Positions 53,021 through 61,927 of a stretch of 64,000 bases of DNA are shown here, piece after piece. The notes under the pieces were generated by a model. The model was not told where the DNA came from and searched no databases. It saw only the letters and a list, made by a program, of their open reading frames with translations. This stretch comes from Halioglobus japonicus. Its GTDB lineage: Bacteria > Pseudomonadota > Gammaproteobacteria > Pseudomonadales > Halieaceae. The stretch spans positions 434,001-498,000 of the forward strand of contig NZ_CP019450.1 of NCBI RefSeq assembly GCF_001983995.1, read 5' to 3'. The number at the start of each line of letters is the position of its first letter. The first letter of the stretch is position 1. Made by a program: the position numbers and the translations under genes.

Positions 53021-53878
53021 ATGTACAACGCAGACGGCTCACAGGCGGGCAGTTCACCGCAGCTACCCGAGGGATACGGCAAACGCTCATTCCTGCGATT
53101 TGCCGTCCCTGTGGATCTGCCGCGCTTGCAACAGGAATATGCGTCCATTCCCGAGCACGCCTGGATGGCATCCTACTGGGGCACGATCCACTGTTCGGTC
53201 GGTATGTTGTTGCTGCGCGGCGGGCAGAATGGCACCGAGCACGACTTTTTCGCGGACGACGTGGCGGACAGCCCACTGCTGGACAGCCTGCCGTATATCA
53301 AAAGCCTGATGGCCGCCGACGGACCCTTCGGCGGCGCCCACTATGGATTCCTGTTCCGCATGGAGCCCAACGGATTGACCCAGGCACACCGTGACATGAT
53401 GGCCAAGTGGGCTGATATGTACCGCATTCATTTCCCGATCCAAAGTAACAGCCGGGCGCGCCTGATATCGGACGGCTATGCCCAGCACTTTGCGCCGGGT
53501 CACGCCTGGAGTTTTGACAACGGCAGCCGGCACGGCGTCGTCAACGGCTCGACCGAACGTGTGCATTTCATTATGGATGTGAAGTTCAACGACACGCTAA
53601 AGCAACAGATCGACGACGCCGAGTTCATCCAGGGTGAGGCGAGGGAAGACCTGGTGCGCAAAATTGAAGCGGGCAAAAAAGACAAGGCGTCCTACCCGGG
53701 CGACGAATTCATGCGTAACGCGCTGATTCAACTGCGCCGGCGTGGCATGAACGACAAGCAGATCGCCAACACCTTCAATGCCAAGAAAATTCCCACCCGG
53801 CGCTACTACATCAAGAACCGGCGCGAACACGTCAAGAAGTGGAACGCTGCCATGGTCGGGGAAATCCCTCTCGGCTGA
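53021..53878 (+). CDS. Aspartyl/asparaginyl beta-hydroxylase family (2-oxoglutarate/Fe) with recombinase-like tail
   Basis: 285 aa from ATG 53021 (the frame extends to a TTG at 52985). Double-stranded beta-helix with 'TQAHRDMMAKWADMYRIHFPIQSNSRARL' (HxD) and 'FDNGSRHGVVNGSTERVHFIMDV' (distal His and Arg for 2-oxoglutarate), as in the AspH/LpxO-type family. C-terminal ~65 residues are helical and contain 'RRRGMNDKQIANTFNAKKIPTRR', like a helix-turn-helix of serine-recombinase regions. The hydroxylated target is unknown; it lies between two methyltransferases. Confidence 0.83.
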   Translation: MYNADGSQAGSSPQLPEGYGKRSFLRFAVPVDLPRLQQEYASIPEHAWMASYWGTIHCSVGMLLLRGGQNGTEHDFFADDVADSPLLDSLPYIKSLMAADGPFGGAHYGFLFRMEPNGLTQAHRDMMAKWADMYRIHFPIQSNSRARLISDGYAQHFAPGHAWSFDNGSRHGVVNGSTERVHFIMDVKFNDTLKQQIDDAEFIQGEAREDLVRKIEAGKKDKASYPGDEFMRNALIQLRRRGMNDKQIANTFNAKKIPTRRYYIKNRREHVKKWNAAMVGEIPLG

Positions 53879-53889
53879 GGCCTAACGGC

Positions 53890-54548
53890 CTACTTTTTCT
53901 TCAGGAAACCACCGGGCACAAAGGTGACCAGGTGCCGCTCAAGGCTGTGGTCGACTTCAAATTCCTCATTGCCCTGCATGAATTTCTTCACCGCCGCTGC
54001 GGGCCCAGGACCGTATTCGGGGAAGGTGGGGAACGCATCAAAGCAGGTATCTTCAGCGATCATATAGGAGCCCGGTGTCACAAATCGGCTGTAACAGCGC
54101 ATTTCCTCATGCTTATAGGGTGCCTTATGATCGGCGTCCAGGAGCACCATGACTGACGCGGCTTGCGCAGCCTCTGATTCCACTTTTGCCAGAACATCAG
54201 CTGCGATCGACGAGCCCTTAACGTACTCGATGCGTGGGTGCTCGGGCAGCCCGTCGGGTAAATCGATGTCGATCGAGAGCACTTTGCCGCGTCCCATCAG
54301 GTCAAACATCTGGGCAAAGAAAAGGGCGGAGCCCCCTGCAAGGTCCCGGTTTCTACCAACAGGTCGGTCTGCAACTTGTGCATCAGCTCCTGGTAGACCC
54401 ACATGTCCATGGGACATTTTGCCGCCTTGTAACCCATCCACTCGGTGTGTTCGTACACCTGACTGCGAAAGTAAATGATATTGGCAAGGCGCATGATCTC
54501 AGCGGGCGGCGGCGCTGCCTGTTTGTTTTTCTTGCTGGGTTTGGCCAT
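53890..54548 (-). pseudogene. CmcI-like methyltransferase/hydroxylase gene, frameshifted
   Basis: Starting at ATG 54548 the product reads 'MAKPSKKNKQAAPPPAEIMR...YEHTEWMGYKAAKCPMDMWVYQELMHKLQTDLLVETGT', then leaves frame. The continuing frame reads 'GGSALFFAQMFDLMGRGKVLSIDIDLPDGLPEHPRIEYVKGSS...VMVLLDADHKAPYKHEEMRCYSRFVTPGSYMIAEDT'. Together this is the CmcI (cephalosporin hydroxylase/O-methyltransferase) family with ETGT-xxGGSALF and DADH motifs. The slip is at C5 (54332-54336); one more C would give ETGTLQGGSALF in one frame. Could be a real one-base deletion or an undercalled run. Confidence 0.8.
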
Positions 54549-54607
54549 GGGATTACCTGCGCTTCGAAGGAGAGTATTATAGGCACTTCGCCAGCGGAGG
54601 GGCACAG

Positions 54608-55591
54608 GTGCCTGCCAGTAAAAATTCATCAGCCGAGCACTGGAGCCAGTGGTGGTCCGAGGGGCACATCACCAGCTTCGGCCCCGCGCTCATCAATAAC
54701 TATGAAGGCGCGACGCGAGCGCACTGGTTGCAGATATTCGCGGAACTATCCGAAGCCGATATCCTCGATATCGCCACAGGTAACGGCGCTCTGGCCACGC
54801 TCGCGGTAGAGTGCGCCGAAACGCATGGCAAGCACTTTCAGGTGACGGCAACAGACATCGCCGCCATCGGCGAGCATACCAGCAGCACCGACTCTAATAT
54901 CCCCCGATGGCGCGGGCAGATCAGTTTTCGTGCAGAGGTGCCCTGCGAACAACAGCCATTCCCGGATGCGAGCTTCGATCTCATCGTGTCCCAGTACGGA
55001 TTCGAATACAGCGATATAGACGCCACTCTGGCGGAGGTACACCGCTTACTGCGCCCCGGTGGCCGCTTCCAGGCCATCGCCCACCACGCGAGTTCCGGGG
55101 TGATCAAGCGGCAGGTGCTTAGCGCGCGCGTTTATCAGGCCGCGCTACAGCAATTGAAGTTATTCACGCTGTTACAGAGACACTTTGACAGCTGGGGCAA
55201 GGCCCGCAATCCGCAGGCGGTTGAGAAGCTGACCACCAAGCCCAAATTCCAGAAGAGCCACAATGCGCTGGAGAACGCATTGCGCCAGTTTGTCGGTGCG
55301 TTCCCCAATGACGAGACTGCAGCAAGACTGTTCTGCGCGATTGACGATCTGCGCGGCGACGCATCTCGCATGTCGCCCGCGGCCCGCACGGCGGCACTGA
55401 AAAAGCAGGAGGCCGGCTTCCTCGGCGCACAGGCGCGCCTGCAGGATCTTTTTGGCGCGGCACTGGACAGCGACCGTATCGAACACATAAGATCGCGCGC
55501 CCGCGATATCGGCTACAGTGATGCCACGGCCGAACCCTTTCTCGATGAGGATGGGGCCCTGGCGGGGTGGTCTTTGCGGCTGCTGAACTAA
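54608..55591 (+). CDS. Class I SAM-dependent methyltransferase (paralogue B)
   Basis: 327 aa, GTG 54608 with GGAGG upstream. 'EHWSQWWSEGHITSFGPALINNYEGATRAHW', 'ILDIATGNGALATLAVECAETHG', 'FDLIVSQYGFEYSDIDATLAEVHRLLRPGGRFQAIAHHASS' parallel paralogue A nearly block for block, with a longer C-terminal helical region. Divergent from the CmcI-like gene; both start within a 59-nt gap. Substrate unknown. Confidence 0.85.
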   Translation: MPASKNSSAEHWSQWWSEGHITSFGPALINNYEGATRAHWLQIFAELSEADILDIATGNGALATLAVECAETHGKHFQVTATDIAAIGEHTSSTDSNIPRWRGQISFRAEVPCEQQPFPDASFDLIVSQYGFEYSDIDATLAEVHRLLRPGGRFQAIAHHASSGVIKRQVLSARVYQAALQQLKLFTLLQRHFDSWGKARNPQAVEKLTTKPKFQKSHNALENALRQFVGAFPNDETAARLFCAIDDLRGDASRMSPAARTAALKKQEAGFLGAQARLQDLFGAALDSDRIEHIRSRARDIGYSDATAEPFLDEDGALAGWSLRLLN

Positions 55592-55612
55592 CGACTGACA
55601 CAGGATTTCACC

Positions 55613-56206
55613 GTGGACTTAATGACCGCTTTTATCACCCTGCTCTTCGTCATGGACCCGTTGGGCAACGTGCCCATCTTCCTGTCGGTGCTGAAGAATG
55701 TGGACCCCGCTCGCCGCCAACGGGTACTTGCGCGGGAGCTGGTCATCGCATTGGTGGTCCTGCTGCTGTTCCTGTGGGGCGGTGCTGCCCTGCTCGACCT
55801 GCTCGGCCTGCGCCAAGAGTCAGTCAGTATTGCGGGTGCGATCATCCTGTTCCTGATCGCTATTCGCATGATTTTCCCGTCACCCTACGGCCTGATGGGA
55901 GATACCCCGGAAGGCGAGCCATTTATCGTTCCGCTGGCCATTCCCATGGTCGCCGGCCCCTCTGCCCTGGCGATTGCGATGCTGCTGGTGACCACCAATC
56001 CGGACCGGATGATGGACTGGACCCTGGCCCTGATCGGCGCCTGGGCCGCATCTGCCGTGTGTTTGATGAGCGCGCCGCTTTTGCTTCGTGTACTGGGCAA
56101 TCGCGGCCTGGTCGCGGTAGAACGGCTGATGGGAATGGTGCTGGTAATGATCGCCGTGCAGATGTTCTTCGAGGGTGTAGAAGGATTCCTGCACCTGCGG
56201 GGCTAG
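55613..56206 (+). CDS. MarC/UPF0056 family membrane protein
   Basis: 197 aa, GTG start. Six membrane helices, 'LLFVMDPLGNVPIFLSVLKNV', 'GLRQESVSIAGAIILFLIAIRMIFP' and 'PLAIPMVAGPSALAIAMLLVT' are hallmarks of the MarC/YhgN family. Function unsettled. Converges with yceI across a short gap containing a GC hairpin. Confidence 0.92.
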   Translation: MDLMTAFITLLFVMDPLGNVPIFLSVLKNVDPARRQRVLARELVIALVVLLLFLWGGAALLDLLGLRQESVSIAGAIILFLIAIRMIFPSPYGLMGDTPEGEPFIVPLAIPMVAGPSALAIAMLLVTTNPDRMMDWTLALIGAWAASAVCLMSAPLLLRVLGNRGLVAVERLMGMVLVMIAVQMFFEGVEGFLHLRG

Positions 56207-56227
56207 TACCGCGGCGACCTGAACTCC

Positions 56228-56250
56228 GGGGGCATCAGATGACTGCCCCC
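56228..56250. other. Hairpin between convergent marC and yceI
   Basis: GGGGGCA (56228-56234) and TGCCCCC (56244-56250), nine-base loop, no T run. It may help to end the converging transcripts. Confidence 0.35.
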
Positions 56251-56266
56251 AACCTTGCCGCTATTT

Positions 56267-56863
56267 CTAGCGGGCGTATTCGAACAATAGATTGAAGCTC
56301 ACCGGCACGGCCGTGCTGATGTTCGTCAGGCCGGCCACTGCTCGCAGTGCCTCCACGCCACCGGCAAGGCCAAAGTCCGCCGCACTGACCACAATAGGCT
56401 TTGCAGTGACCACCCGCAGCGACGCCTCATCACCAAATACCACCACCGGCGCCGTATATTTCTTCTCCAGACCGTGCATGCTGACGGCAAAGGTAACGTC
56501 CCTGCTCATCGCACGACCATCGGCAGCCGCGGTGAGAATATCGGGCTCTATCAGCGCAGAAATCGTCGTTGTTGGAAACTCGGCAGTTTCAAAGAGCAGT
56601 TCGCGCATACGTTCATCGCGAATTTCGATCAGCGTGTTCACACTGTCCAGGTTAATCGTCACCGTGGCATTGCCGTCCTGGCCGATAAAACCCATCAGAC
56701 TGTCAAAGCTGTGACTCTCCGCAACCGCGAGATTCTTGACGGTGATGAAATCAACACTGGACTTGGCATCGTCCAGCTCCCACTGCGCCAGCGTCGGCAG
56801 TGCGGTCGCCATCATGCCCATGGTCAGACCCCAGATACCCACTCGTTTTGCCGTTTCTCGCAT
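56267..56863 (-). CDS. YceI-like periplasmic protein
   Basis: 198 aa from ATG 56863, with AGGAGG eight bases upstream; a GTG at 56872 overlaps this ribosome site. Signal peptide to about residue 26 (LAQWEL). 'WELDDAKSSVDFITVKNLAVAESHSFDSLMGFIGQDGNATVTINLDSVNT' and 'RMRELLFETAEFPTTTISA' are the YceI lipocalin-like fold, which binds isoprenoid or fatty-acid-like ligands in some proteins. Divergent from arsR. Confidence 0.88.
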   Translation of the reverse strand: MRETAKRVGIWGLTMGMMATALPTLAQWELDDAKSSVDFITVKNLAVAESHSFDSLMGFIGQDGNATVTINLDSVNTLIEIRDERMRELLFETAEFPTTTISALIEPDILTAAADGRAMSRDVTFAVSMHGLEKKYTAPVVVFGDEASLRVVTAKPIVVSAADFGLAGGVEALRAVAGLTNISTAVPVSFNLLFEYAR

Positions 56864-56946
56864 GGTCGTCACCTCCTTTCAACTGTGAATAGCGCACCAT
56901 CCTAACCGGCGAGTCACACCCTCGCCAAGGCCATGGCAGCACTACT

Positions 56947-56970
56947 ATATATATGCATTTACATATATAT
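56947..56970. promoter_or_regulatory. ArsR operator
   Basis: ATATATATG (56947-56955) and CATATATAT (56962-56970), perfect 9-bp arms with a six-base spacer, covering the -35 of the arsR promoter. ArsR/SmtB proteins bind such AT-rich dyads; occupancy would silence the operon until arsenite is present. Confidence 0.65.
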
Positions 56971-56987
56971 GATTATGCGTATATGAT
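56958..56987 (+). promoter_or_regulatory. arsR promoter
   Basis: TTTACA (56958-56963), 18 nt, TATGAT (56982-56987), about 22 nt before the start codon and overlapped by the dyad. Confidence 0.65.
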
Positions 56988-57009
56988 ATGCGCCAAGCTG
57001 GAGGACACC

Positions 57010-57366
57010 ATGAACCCACAAGCCCTGTTTAAATGCCTGGCAGATGACACCCGCCTTAAGACCGTGCTGCTGATCGCAGCCGAGCAGGAGCTGTGTGTCT
57101 GTGAGTTGACCACAGCTCTGGAAGTAAGCCAGCCCAAGGTCTCCCGCCACCTGGCGCAATTGCGCGATGCCGGTTTGCTGGCAACACGCCGCGCCGGGCA
57201 GTGGATTTACTATTCTATTAACCCTGAGCTGCCTGACTGGGCAAAAGATATTGTCGCTACCACCGCCCGTGGCAATCAGGAGGTCGCGGCGAGCAGCTGT
57301 GAGCGGCTGCACAACATGGGCGACCGCCCGGAACGCAATCGAAACTACTGCGGAGCCAGCGCATGA
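57010..57366 (+). CDS. arsR: ArsR-family arsenic-responsive repressor
   Basis: 118 aa from ATG 57010 (TGGAGG upstream). Winged helix with 'FKCLADDTRLKTVLLIAAEQELCVCELTTALEVSQPKVSRHLAQLRDAGLLATRRAGQWIYYSI'. The ELCVCELT block holds the two cysteines typical of arsenite sensing, and a third cysteine lies in the C-terminal tail (SSCERL). First gene of arsR-arsC-acr3-arsH, all overlapping or nearly so. Confidence 0.93.
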   Translation: MNPQALFKCLADDTRLKTVLLIAAEQELCVCELTTALEVSQPKVSRHLAQLRDAGLLATRRAGQWIYYSINPELPDWAKDIVATTARGNQEVAASSCERLHNMGDRPERNRNYCGASA

Positions 57367-57833
57367 AACTGTTGTTTATCTGCACACACAACCGCTGCCG
57401 GAGCATTATTGCAGAGGCTGTGACCCGCCAGTGGGGAGCACCCACCCTGGAAGCACGTTCCGCGGGCAGTCAGCCCTCGGGGGTGGTTCACCCCCTGTCG
57501 CTGAAATACCTGGCCGAGGCGGGCGCAAACATCGACGGCCTTACCAGCCAATCCTGGGATGTACACGAAGCCTGGGCACCGGATGTGGTCATCACTGTGT
57601 GTGATCAGGCAGCCGGGGAATCTTGTCCGGTGTGGTTTGGCCAGGCCCTCAAGGTGCACTGGGGCCTCAGTGACCCCTCGCGCCTGGCGGGAACTGACGA
57701 AGAAATTGGCGCCGCATTCAAGGCGACCATCGCTACACTGCGCTCACGTATCAAAGCGTTGGCGGCGGCCCAACCGGATACGCTGGACACCGAACCACTG
57801 CGCGCCTTGCTCACTGCACTGGGAGAGAACTAA
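57363..57833 (+). CDS. arsC: Arsenate reductase, low-molecular-weight phosphatase type
   Basis: 156 aa, ATG overlapping the arsR stop. '[17 protein letters not shown]' is the P-loop (CTHNRCRS) with nucleophilic Cys; '[18 protein letters not shown]' supplies the two further cysteines of the thioredoxin-linked type. Reduces arsenate to arsenite for export by Acr3. Confidence 0.93.
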   Translation: MKLLFICTHNRCRSIIAEAVTRQWGAPTLEARSAGSQPSGVVHPLSLKYLAEAGANIDGLTSQSWDVHEAWAPDVVITVCDQAAGESCPVWFGQALKVHWGLSDPSRLAGTDEEIGAAFKATIATLRSRIKALAAAQPDTLDTEPLRALLTALGEN

Positions 57834-58864
57834 TGGGAATTTTCGAACGCTATCTGAGTGTCTGGGTCGGGCTCTGCATTATCGCGGGCGTACTGCTGGG
57901 CAATCTGTTTCCCGCAGCCTTCGCCACCGTGGCCAGCTGGGAGTATGCCCACGTCAATCTGCTGGTAGCCGTGCTGATCTGGCTGATGATTTATCCGATG
58001 ATGATTCAGGTCGATTTCTCCGCCATCAAGGATGTCGGTAAAAAGCCTAAAGGCCTGGCACTGACGCTGGTGATTAACTGGCTGATCAAACCCTTTACCA
58101 TGGCCGCCATTGGCTGGCTGTTTTTCAAGGTATTTTTCGCCAGCTGGGTAGACCCGCAAACCGCCAGTGAATATATCGCGGGCATGATTTTGCTGGGTGT
58201 CGCGCCCTGTACCGCCATGGTCTTCGTCTGGAGCCAGCTGACAAAAGGCGACCCGAATTATACGCTGGTGCAGGTGTCGGTGAACGATATCATCATGATC
58301 TTCGCCTTCGCCCCGATTACCGCTTTTCTACTCGGGGTTAGCGATATCACGGTACCCTGGGAAACGCTGTTGCTGTCGGTGGTGCTCTATGTGGTGTTGC
58401 CGCTGGTCGCTGGCTATCTCACCCGCCGCTTCCTGCACGACAAGGTCTCGGACTTTGTCCACAAACTGAAACCCCTGTCTGTGGTCGGATTACTGGCAAC
58501 TGTGGTGTTATTGTTCGGCTTTCAGGCGGAAACTATTCTGGCCAAGCCAGAACAAATTGTGCTCATCGCCATCCCCCTGCTCATCCAGACCTATGGCATT
58601 TTCTTTATCGCCTATCTGGCCGCCAAAAGGATGGCCCTGCCGCACAACGTGGCCGCCCCGGCCGCCATGATTGGCACCAGCAATTTTTTCGAACTGGCGG
58701 TCGCTGTGGCCATTTCACTGTTCGGGCTACACTCTGGCGCAGCACTGGCCACGGTGGTAGGCGTACTGGTGGAGGTGCCTGTGATGCTGTCACTGGTAAA
58801 GTTCGCCAACAATACCCGGGACTGGTTCCCCGCGCCTGAGTCACAGCCCGCTACCAACGCTTGA
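57833..58864 (+). CDS. acr3: Acr3 arsenite efflux permease
   Basis: 343 aa, ATG overlapping the arsC stop (TAATG). Ten membrane helices; '[42 protein letters not shown]' and '[35 protein letters not shown]' with the conserved Cys are diagnostic. Pumps arsenite out across the inner membrane. Confidence 0.96.
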   Translation: MGIFERYLSVWVGLCIIAGVLLGNLFPAAFATVASWEYAHVNLLVAVLIWLMIYPMMIQVDFSAIKDVGKKPKGLALTLVINWLIKPFTMAAIGWLFFKVFFASWVDPQTASEYIAGMILLGVAPCTAMVFVWSQLTKGDPNYTLVQVSVNDIIMIFAFAPITAFLLGVSDITVPWETLLLSVVLYVVLPLVAGYLTRRFLHDKVSDFVHKLKPLSVVGLLATVVLLFGFQAETILAKPEQIVLIAIPLLIQTYGIFFIAYLAAKRMALPHNVAAPAAMIGTSNFFELAVAVAISLFGLHSGAALATVVGVLVEVPVMLSLVKFANNTRDWFPAPESQPATNA

Positions 58865-58872
58865 GATCGACT

Positions 58873-59583
58873 ATGAACGACTTACCCAATATCGCCCCTG
58901 ACTCCCTGCAGGTCCCCACGGCAGAAGACCTGGTACCCGCTGAGCGATCCACCCATCCGCCGCGTATTCTGCTGCTGTACGGATCGCTGCGCGAGCGCTC
59001 CTTCAGCCGCCTGGTCGTCGAGGAGAGCGAACGGCTGCTGCAGGCCATGGGCTGTGAGACACGCATCTTTAACCCCAGTGGCCTGCCACTGCCCGACGAC
59101 GGCGATGAAAACCACCCCAAGGTGCAGGAGTTGCGCGAGCTGATGACCTGGTCAGAGGGTCAGGTGTGGTGCTCGCCGGAGCGGCACGGTTCGATGACTG
59201 CAATCATGAAAGCGCAGATCGACTGGGTGCCCCTTAGCATTGGCGCTGTTCGTCCCACGCAGGGCAAGACCCTGGCGGTGATGCAAGTTGAAGGCGGTTC
59301 GCAGTCCTTTAACGTGGTCAACCAGCTGCGGGTACTGGGGCGCTGGATGCGCATGCTCACCATCCCCAACCAGTCGTCTGTAGCCAAAGCCTGGGCGGAG
59401 TTTGATGACAACAATCGCATGAAGCCCTCCGGCTTCTACGATCGCATTGTCGATGTCTGTGAAGAACTGGTGAAGTTCACCCTGCTCACTCGCGACATCG
59501 CCGACCATCTCGTCGATCGCTACTCCGAGCGCAAGGAGACCGCAGAGGATCTCATGAACCGAGTTAACCAACGCTCGCTGTAG
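58873..59583 (+). CDS. arsH: ArsH NADPH-dependent organoarsenical oxidoreductase
   Basis: 236 aa from ATG 58873. Flavodoxin-like '[26 protein letters not shown]', '[23 protein letters not shown]' and '[44 protein letters not shown]' are the ArsH signature. It oxidises trivalent methylarsenicals in several bacteria. Last gene of the ars operon. Confidence 0.95.
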   Translation: MNDLPNIAPDSLQVPTAEDLVPAERSTHPPRILLLYGSLRERSFSRLVVEESERLLQAMGCETRIFNPSGLPLPDDGDENHPKVQELRELMTWSEGQVWCSPERHGSMTAIMKAQIDWVPLSIGAVRPTQGKTLAVMQVEGGSQSFNVVNQLRVLGRWMRMLTIPNQSSVAKAWAEFDDNNRMKPSGFYDRIVDVCEELVKFTLLTRDIADHLVDRYSERKETAEDLMNRVNQRSL

Positions 59584-59645
59584 CGAAATGACACCAGCTA
59601 TTAAGAGGCCCGAGAACCAACGTCCACACCGAGCGGGTGCTATGC

Positions 59646-59678
59646 TGGTCCAGATAAGACCCAAAGAAATCTGGACCA
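59646..59678. repeat. 10-bp inverted repeat upstream of the RND remnant
   Basis: TGGTCCAGAT (59646-59655) and ATCTGGACCA (59669-59678), perfect arms with a 13-base spacer. It sits between arsH and a truncated pump gene; it could be an operator or a trace of a mobile element. Confidence 0.4.
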
Positions 59679-59699
59679 TGGCACCAATGAAACTACCCC

Positions 59700-59919
59700 T
59701 GGTCACGACGCCATTCTGAATTCGGCTGTCAGCCGGATGCGGCCGGTAATGCTCGCAGCGGCAACAATCATTCTGGGTTTGATACCGCTGTTAAGTGACG
59801 TGTTCTTCGTGAACATGTCGGTGACCACTATGGCGGGACTGGGCTTTGCCTCACTGCTGACACTGGTGGTGGCGCCAACGCTCTACGCGATCTTTTTCAA
59901 GATTCACCGCGAGCGGTGA
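59700..59919 (+). pseudogene. C-terminal fragment of an RND multidrug/metal efflux pump
   Basis: From about 59704 an open frame reads 'DAILNSAVSRMRPVMLAAATIILGLIPLLSDVFF' then 'VNMSVTTMAGLGFASLLTLVVAPTLYAIFFKIHRER' and stops. This is the last two membrane helices of AcrB/CusA-type pumps, including the S/RxRPxLxTAxTT-like helix. Preceding bases do not continue the protein, so over 90% of the gene is gone. It marks a deletion next to the arsenic operon. Confidence 0.8.
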
Positions 59920-59934
59920 CACAACCGGGGCGGC

Positions 59935-61821
59935 CTAGATAACCTCAGCCAGGTCGCCCTTCTTCTCGAGCCAGGCCTTGCGATCTGACGCGCGCTTCTT
60001 AGCCAGTAACATATCCATCATGTTATTGGTGCCGTCACCGGCATCCAGCACCAGCCGCACCAGGCGCCGGGTGTCCGGGTCCATGGTGGTTTCGCGCAAC
60101 TGCATAGGGTTCATTTCGCCCAGGCCCTTAAAGCGCTGCACGTTCACCTTACCGCGCTTTTTCTCGGCCTCGATACGGTCCAGCACGCCCTGCTTTTCCG
60201 CCTCGTCCAGGGCGTAGAACACTTCCTTGCCCACATCGATGCGGTACAGCGGCGGCATGGCCACGTAAACATGGCCCGCGGCCACCAGGCTGCGGAAGTG
60301 GCGCACGAACAACGCGCAGATCAATGTCGCAATGTGCAGGCCGTCGGAGTCAGCATCGGCGAGGATACAGACCTTGTGGTAGCGCAGACCCGACAAATCG
60401 TCAGAGGCCGGATCAATACCCAGTGCCACTGAAATATTGTGCACCTCCTGGGAGGCCAGAATCTCCTGGGAATCCACTTCCCAGGTGTTAAGAATTTTTC
60501 CGCGCAGGGGCAGGATGGCCTGAAACTCGCGGTCGCGGGCCTGCTTGGCGGAACCGCCGGCAGAGTCACCCTCTACCAGAAACAGCTCGCCGCGAGTGGG
60601 GTCATCACCGGAACAGTCCGCCAGTTTGCCAGGCAGGGCCGGTCCTGCGGTGACTTTTTTGCGCACGACCTTCTTGGCGCTGCGCATACGGCTCTGGGCA
60701 TTGCTAATGCACATCTCCGCGAGCTTTTCAGCCTCTTCGGTGTGCTGGTTCAACCACAGGCTGAAAGCGTCTTTAGCAACGCCAGACACGAAAGCAGCCG
60801 CCTCCCGGGAAGACAGTCGTTCTTTAGTCTGACCGGAGAACTGCGGGTCTTCCAGCTTGGAAGACAGTACGTAGCAGCAGCGATCCCAGATATCATCGGG
60901 CGTGAGTTTCACGCCGCGGGGCAGCAGGCTGCGCAACTCACAGAACTCACGCATGGCGTCGAGCAGGCCGGTGCGCAGGCCGTTAACGTGGGTACCGCCC
61001 TGGGCGGTAGGAATCAGGTTAACGTAGGATTCGGCGATGACTTCGCCGCCTTCCGGCAGCCACTGCACCGCCCAGTCCACGCCCTCGGTAGAACCGGCAA
61101 AGCTGCCGGTGAAGGGCTGTTCCGGAATGGCCGGATAATCAATGGTGGAGTCAGCCAGGTAATCGGTGAGGCCGTCCTCGTAGTACCACTCCTGCGTTTC
61201 GCCTTTCTTTTCATCCTTGAATTTCACTCGCAGGCCAGGGCACAAAACGGCCTTGGCGCGCAGCACATGCACCATGCGCGATACGGAGAAATTAACCGAA
61301 TCGAAGTACGCAGGATCCGGCGTGAACTTCACCGTGGTACCGGTATTGCGCTTACCGCAGGTATCGATCACCTTGAGGTCAGAGGTTTTTTCCCCGCCCG
61401 AGAAAGTAATCTGGTGCACCTGGCCATCGCGCTTAATGGTGACAATCAATTCGTTCGACAGGGCGTTGACCACCGAGACCCCGACGCCGTGCAGGCCACC
61501 GGAGAACTGGTAGTTCTTGTTGGAAAACTTACCACCGGCATGCAGCGTGGACAGAATCACCTCTACGCCAGGCTTGCCCTGCTCGGGATGAATATCCACA
61601 GGCATGCCGCGACCATTATCGGAGACCGACACCGAGCCGTCCTTGTACAGCACAACTTCGATCTGGTCAGCGTGACCGGCGAGGGCTTCGTCGACACTGT
61701 TGTCGATGACTTCCTGGGCCAGGTGATTGGGTCTGGAGGTTTCGGTATACATGCCCGGGCGCTTGCGCACGGGCTCAAGCCCCGTCAGGACTTCGATATC
61801 TTCGGCGTTATATGTGCTCAT
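59935..61821 (-). CDS. parE: DNA topoisomerase IV subunit B
   Basis: 628 aa, ATG 61821. GHKL ATPase 'VIDNSVDEALAGHADQIEVVLYKDGSVSVSDNGRGMPVDIHPEQGKPGVEVILSTLHAGGKF', 'GLHGVGVSVVNALS', and Toprim 'ELFLVEGDSAGGSAKQARDREFQAILPLRGKILN' and 'DADSDGLHIATL'. Length fits ParE rather than GyrB. It follows yqiB-cpdA as in E. coli. Confidence 0.97.
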   Translation of the reverse strand: MSTYNAEDIEVLTGLEPVRKRPGMYTETSRPNHLAQEVIDNSVDEALAGHADQIEVVLYKDGSVSVSDNGRGMPVDIHPEQGKPGVEVILSTLHAGGKFSNKNYQFSGGLHGVGVSVVNALSNELIVTIKRDGQVHQITFSGGEKTSDLKVIDTCGKRNTGTTVKFTPDPAYFDSVNFSVSRMVHVLRAKAVLCPGLRVKFKDEKKGETQEWYYEDGLTDYLADSTIDYPAIPEQPFTGSFAGSTEGVDWAVQWLPEGGEVIAESYVNLIPTAQGGTHVNGLRTGLLDAMREFCELRSLLPRGVKLTPDDIWDRCCYVLSSKLEDPQFSGQTKERLSSREAAAFVSGVAKDAFSLWLNQHTEEAEKLAEMCISNAQSRMRSAKKVVRKKVTAGPALPGKLADCSGDDPTRGELFLVEGDSAGGSAKQARDREFQAILPLRGKILNTWEVDSQEILASQEVHNISVALGIDPASDDLSGLRYHKVCILADADSDGLHIATLICALFVRHFRSLVAAGHVYVAMPPLYRIDVGKEVFYALDEAEKQGVLDRIEAEKKRGKVNVQRFKGLGEMNPMQLRETTMDPDTRRLVRLVLDAGDGTNNMMDMLLAKKRASDRKAWLEKKGDLAEVI

Positions 61822-61927
61822 TATGGTGTTACTTGATACTACTTGGAGAATTGGCCGGGTTCATCGCATTGTACATGAGGGGGCGGCCAGCGGACGGAAG
61901 CTCTGAGAAAAATTTTGCGGGACTGCT

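Noticed and set aside
60439-61836. 465-aa plus-strand frame opposite parE
   Set aside because: Antisense shadow; parE is unambiguous.
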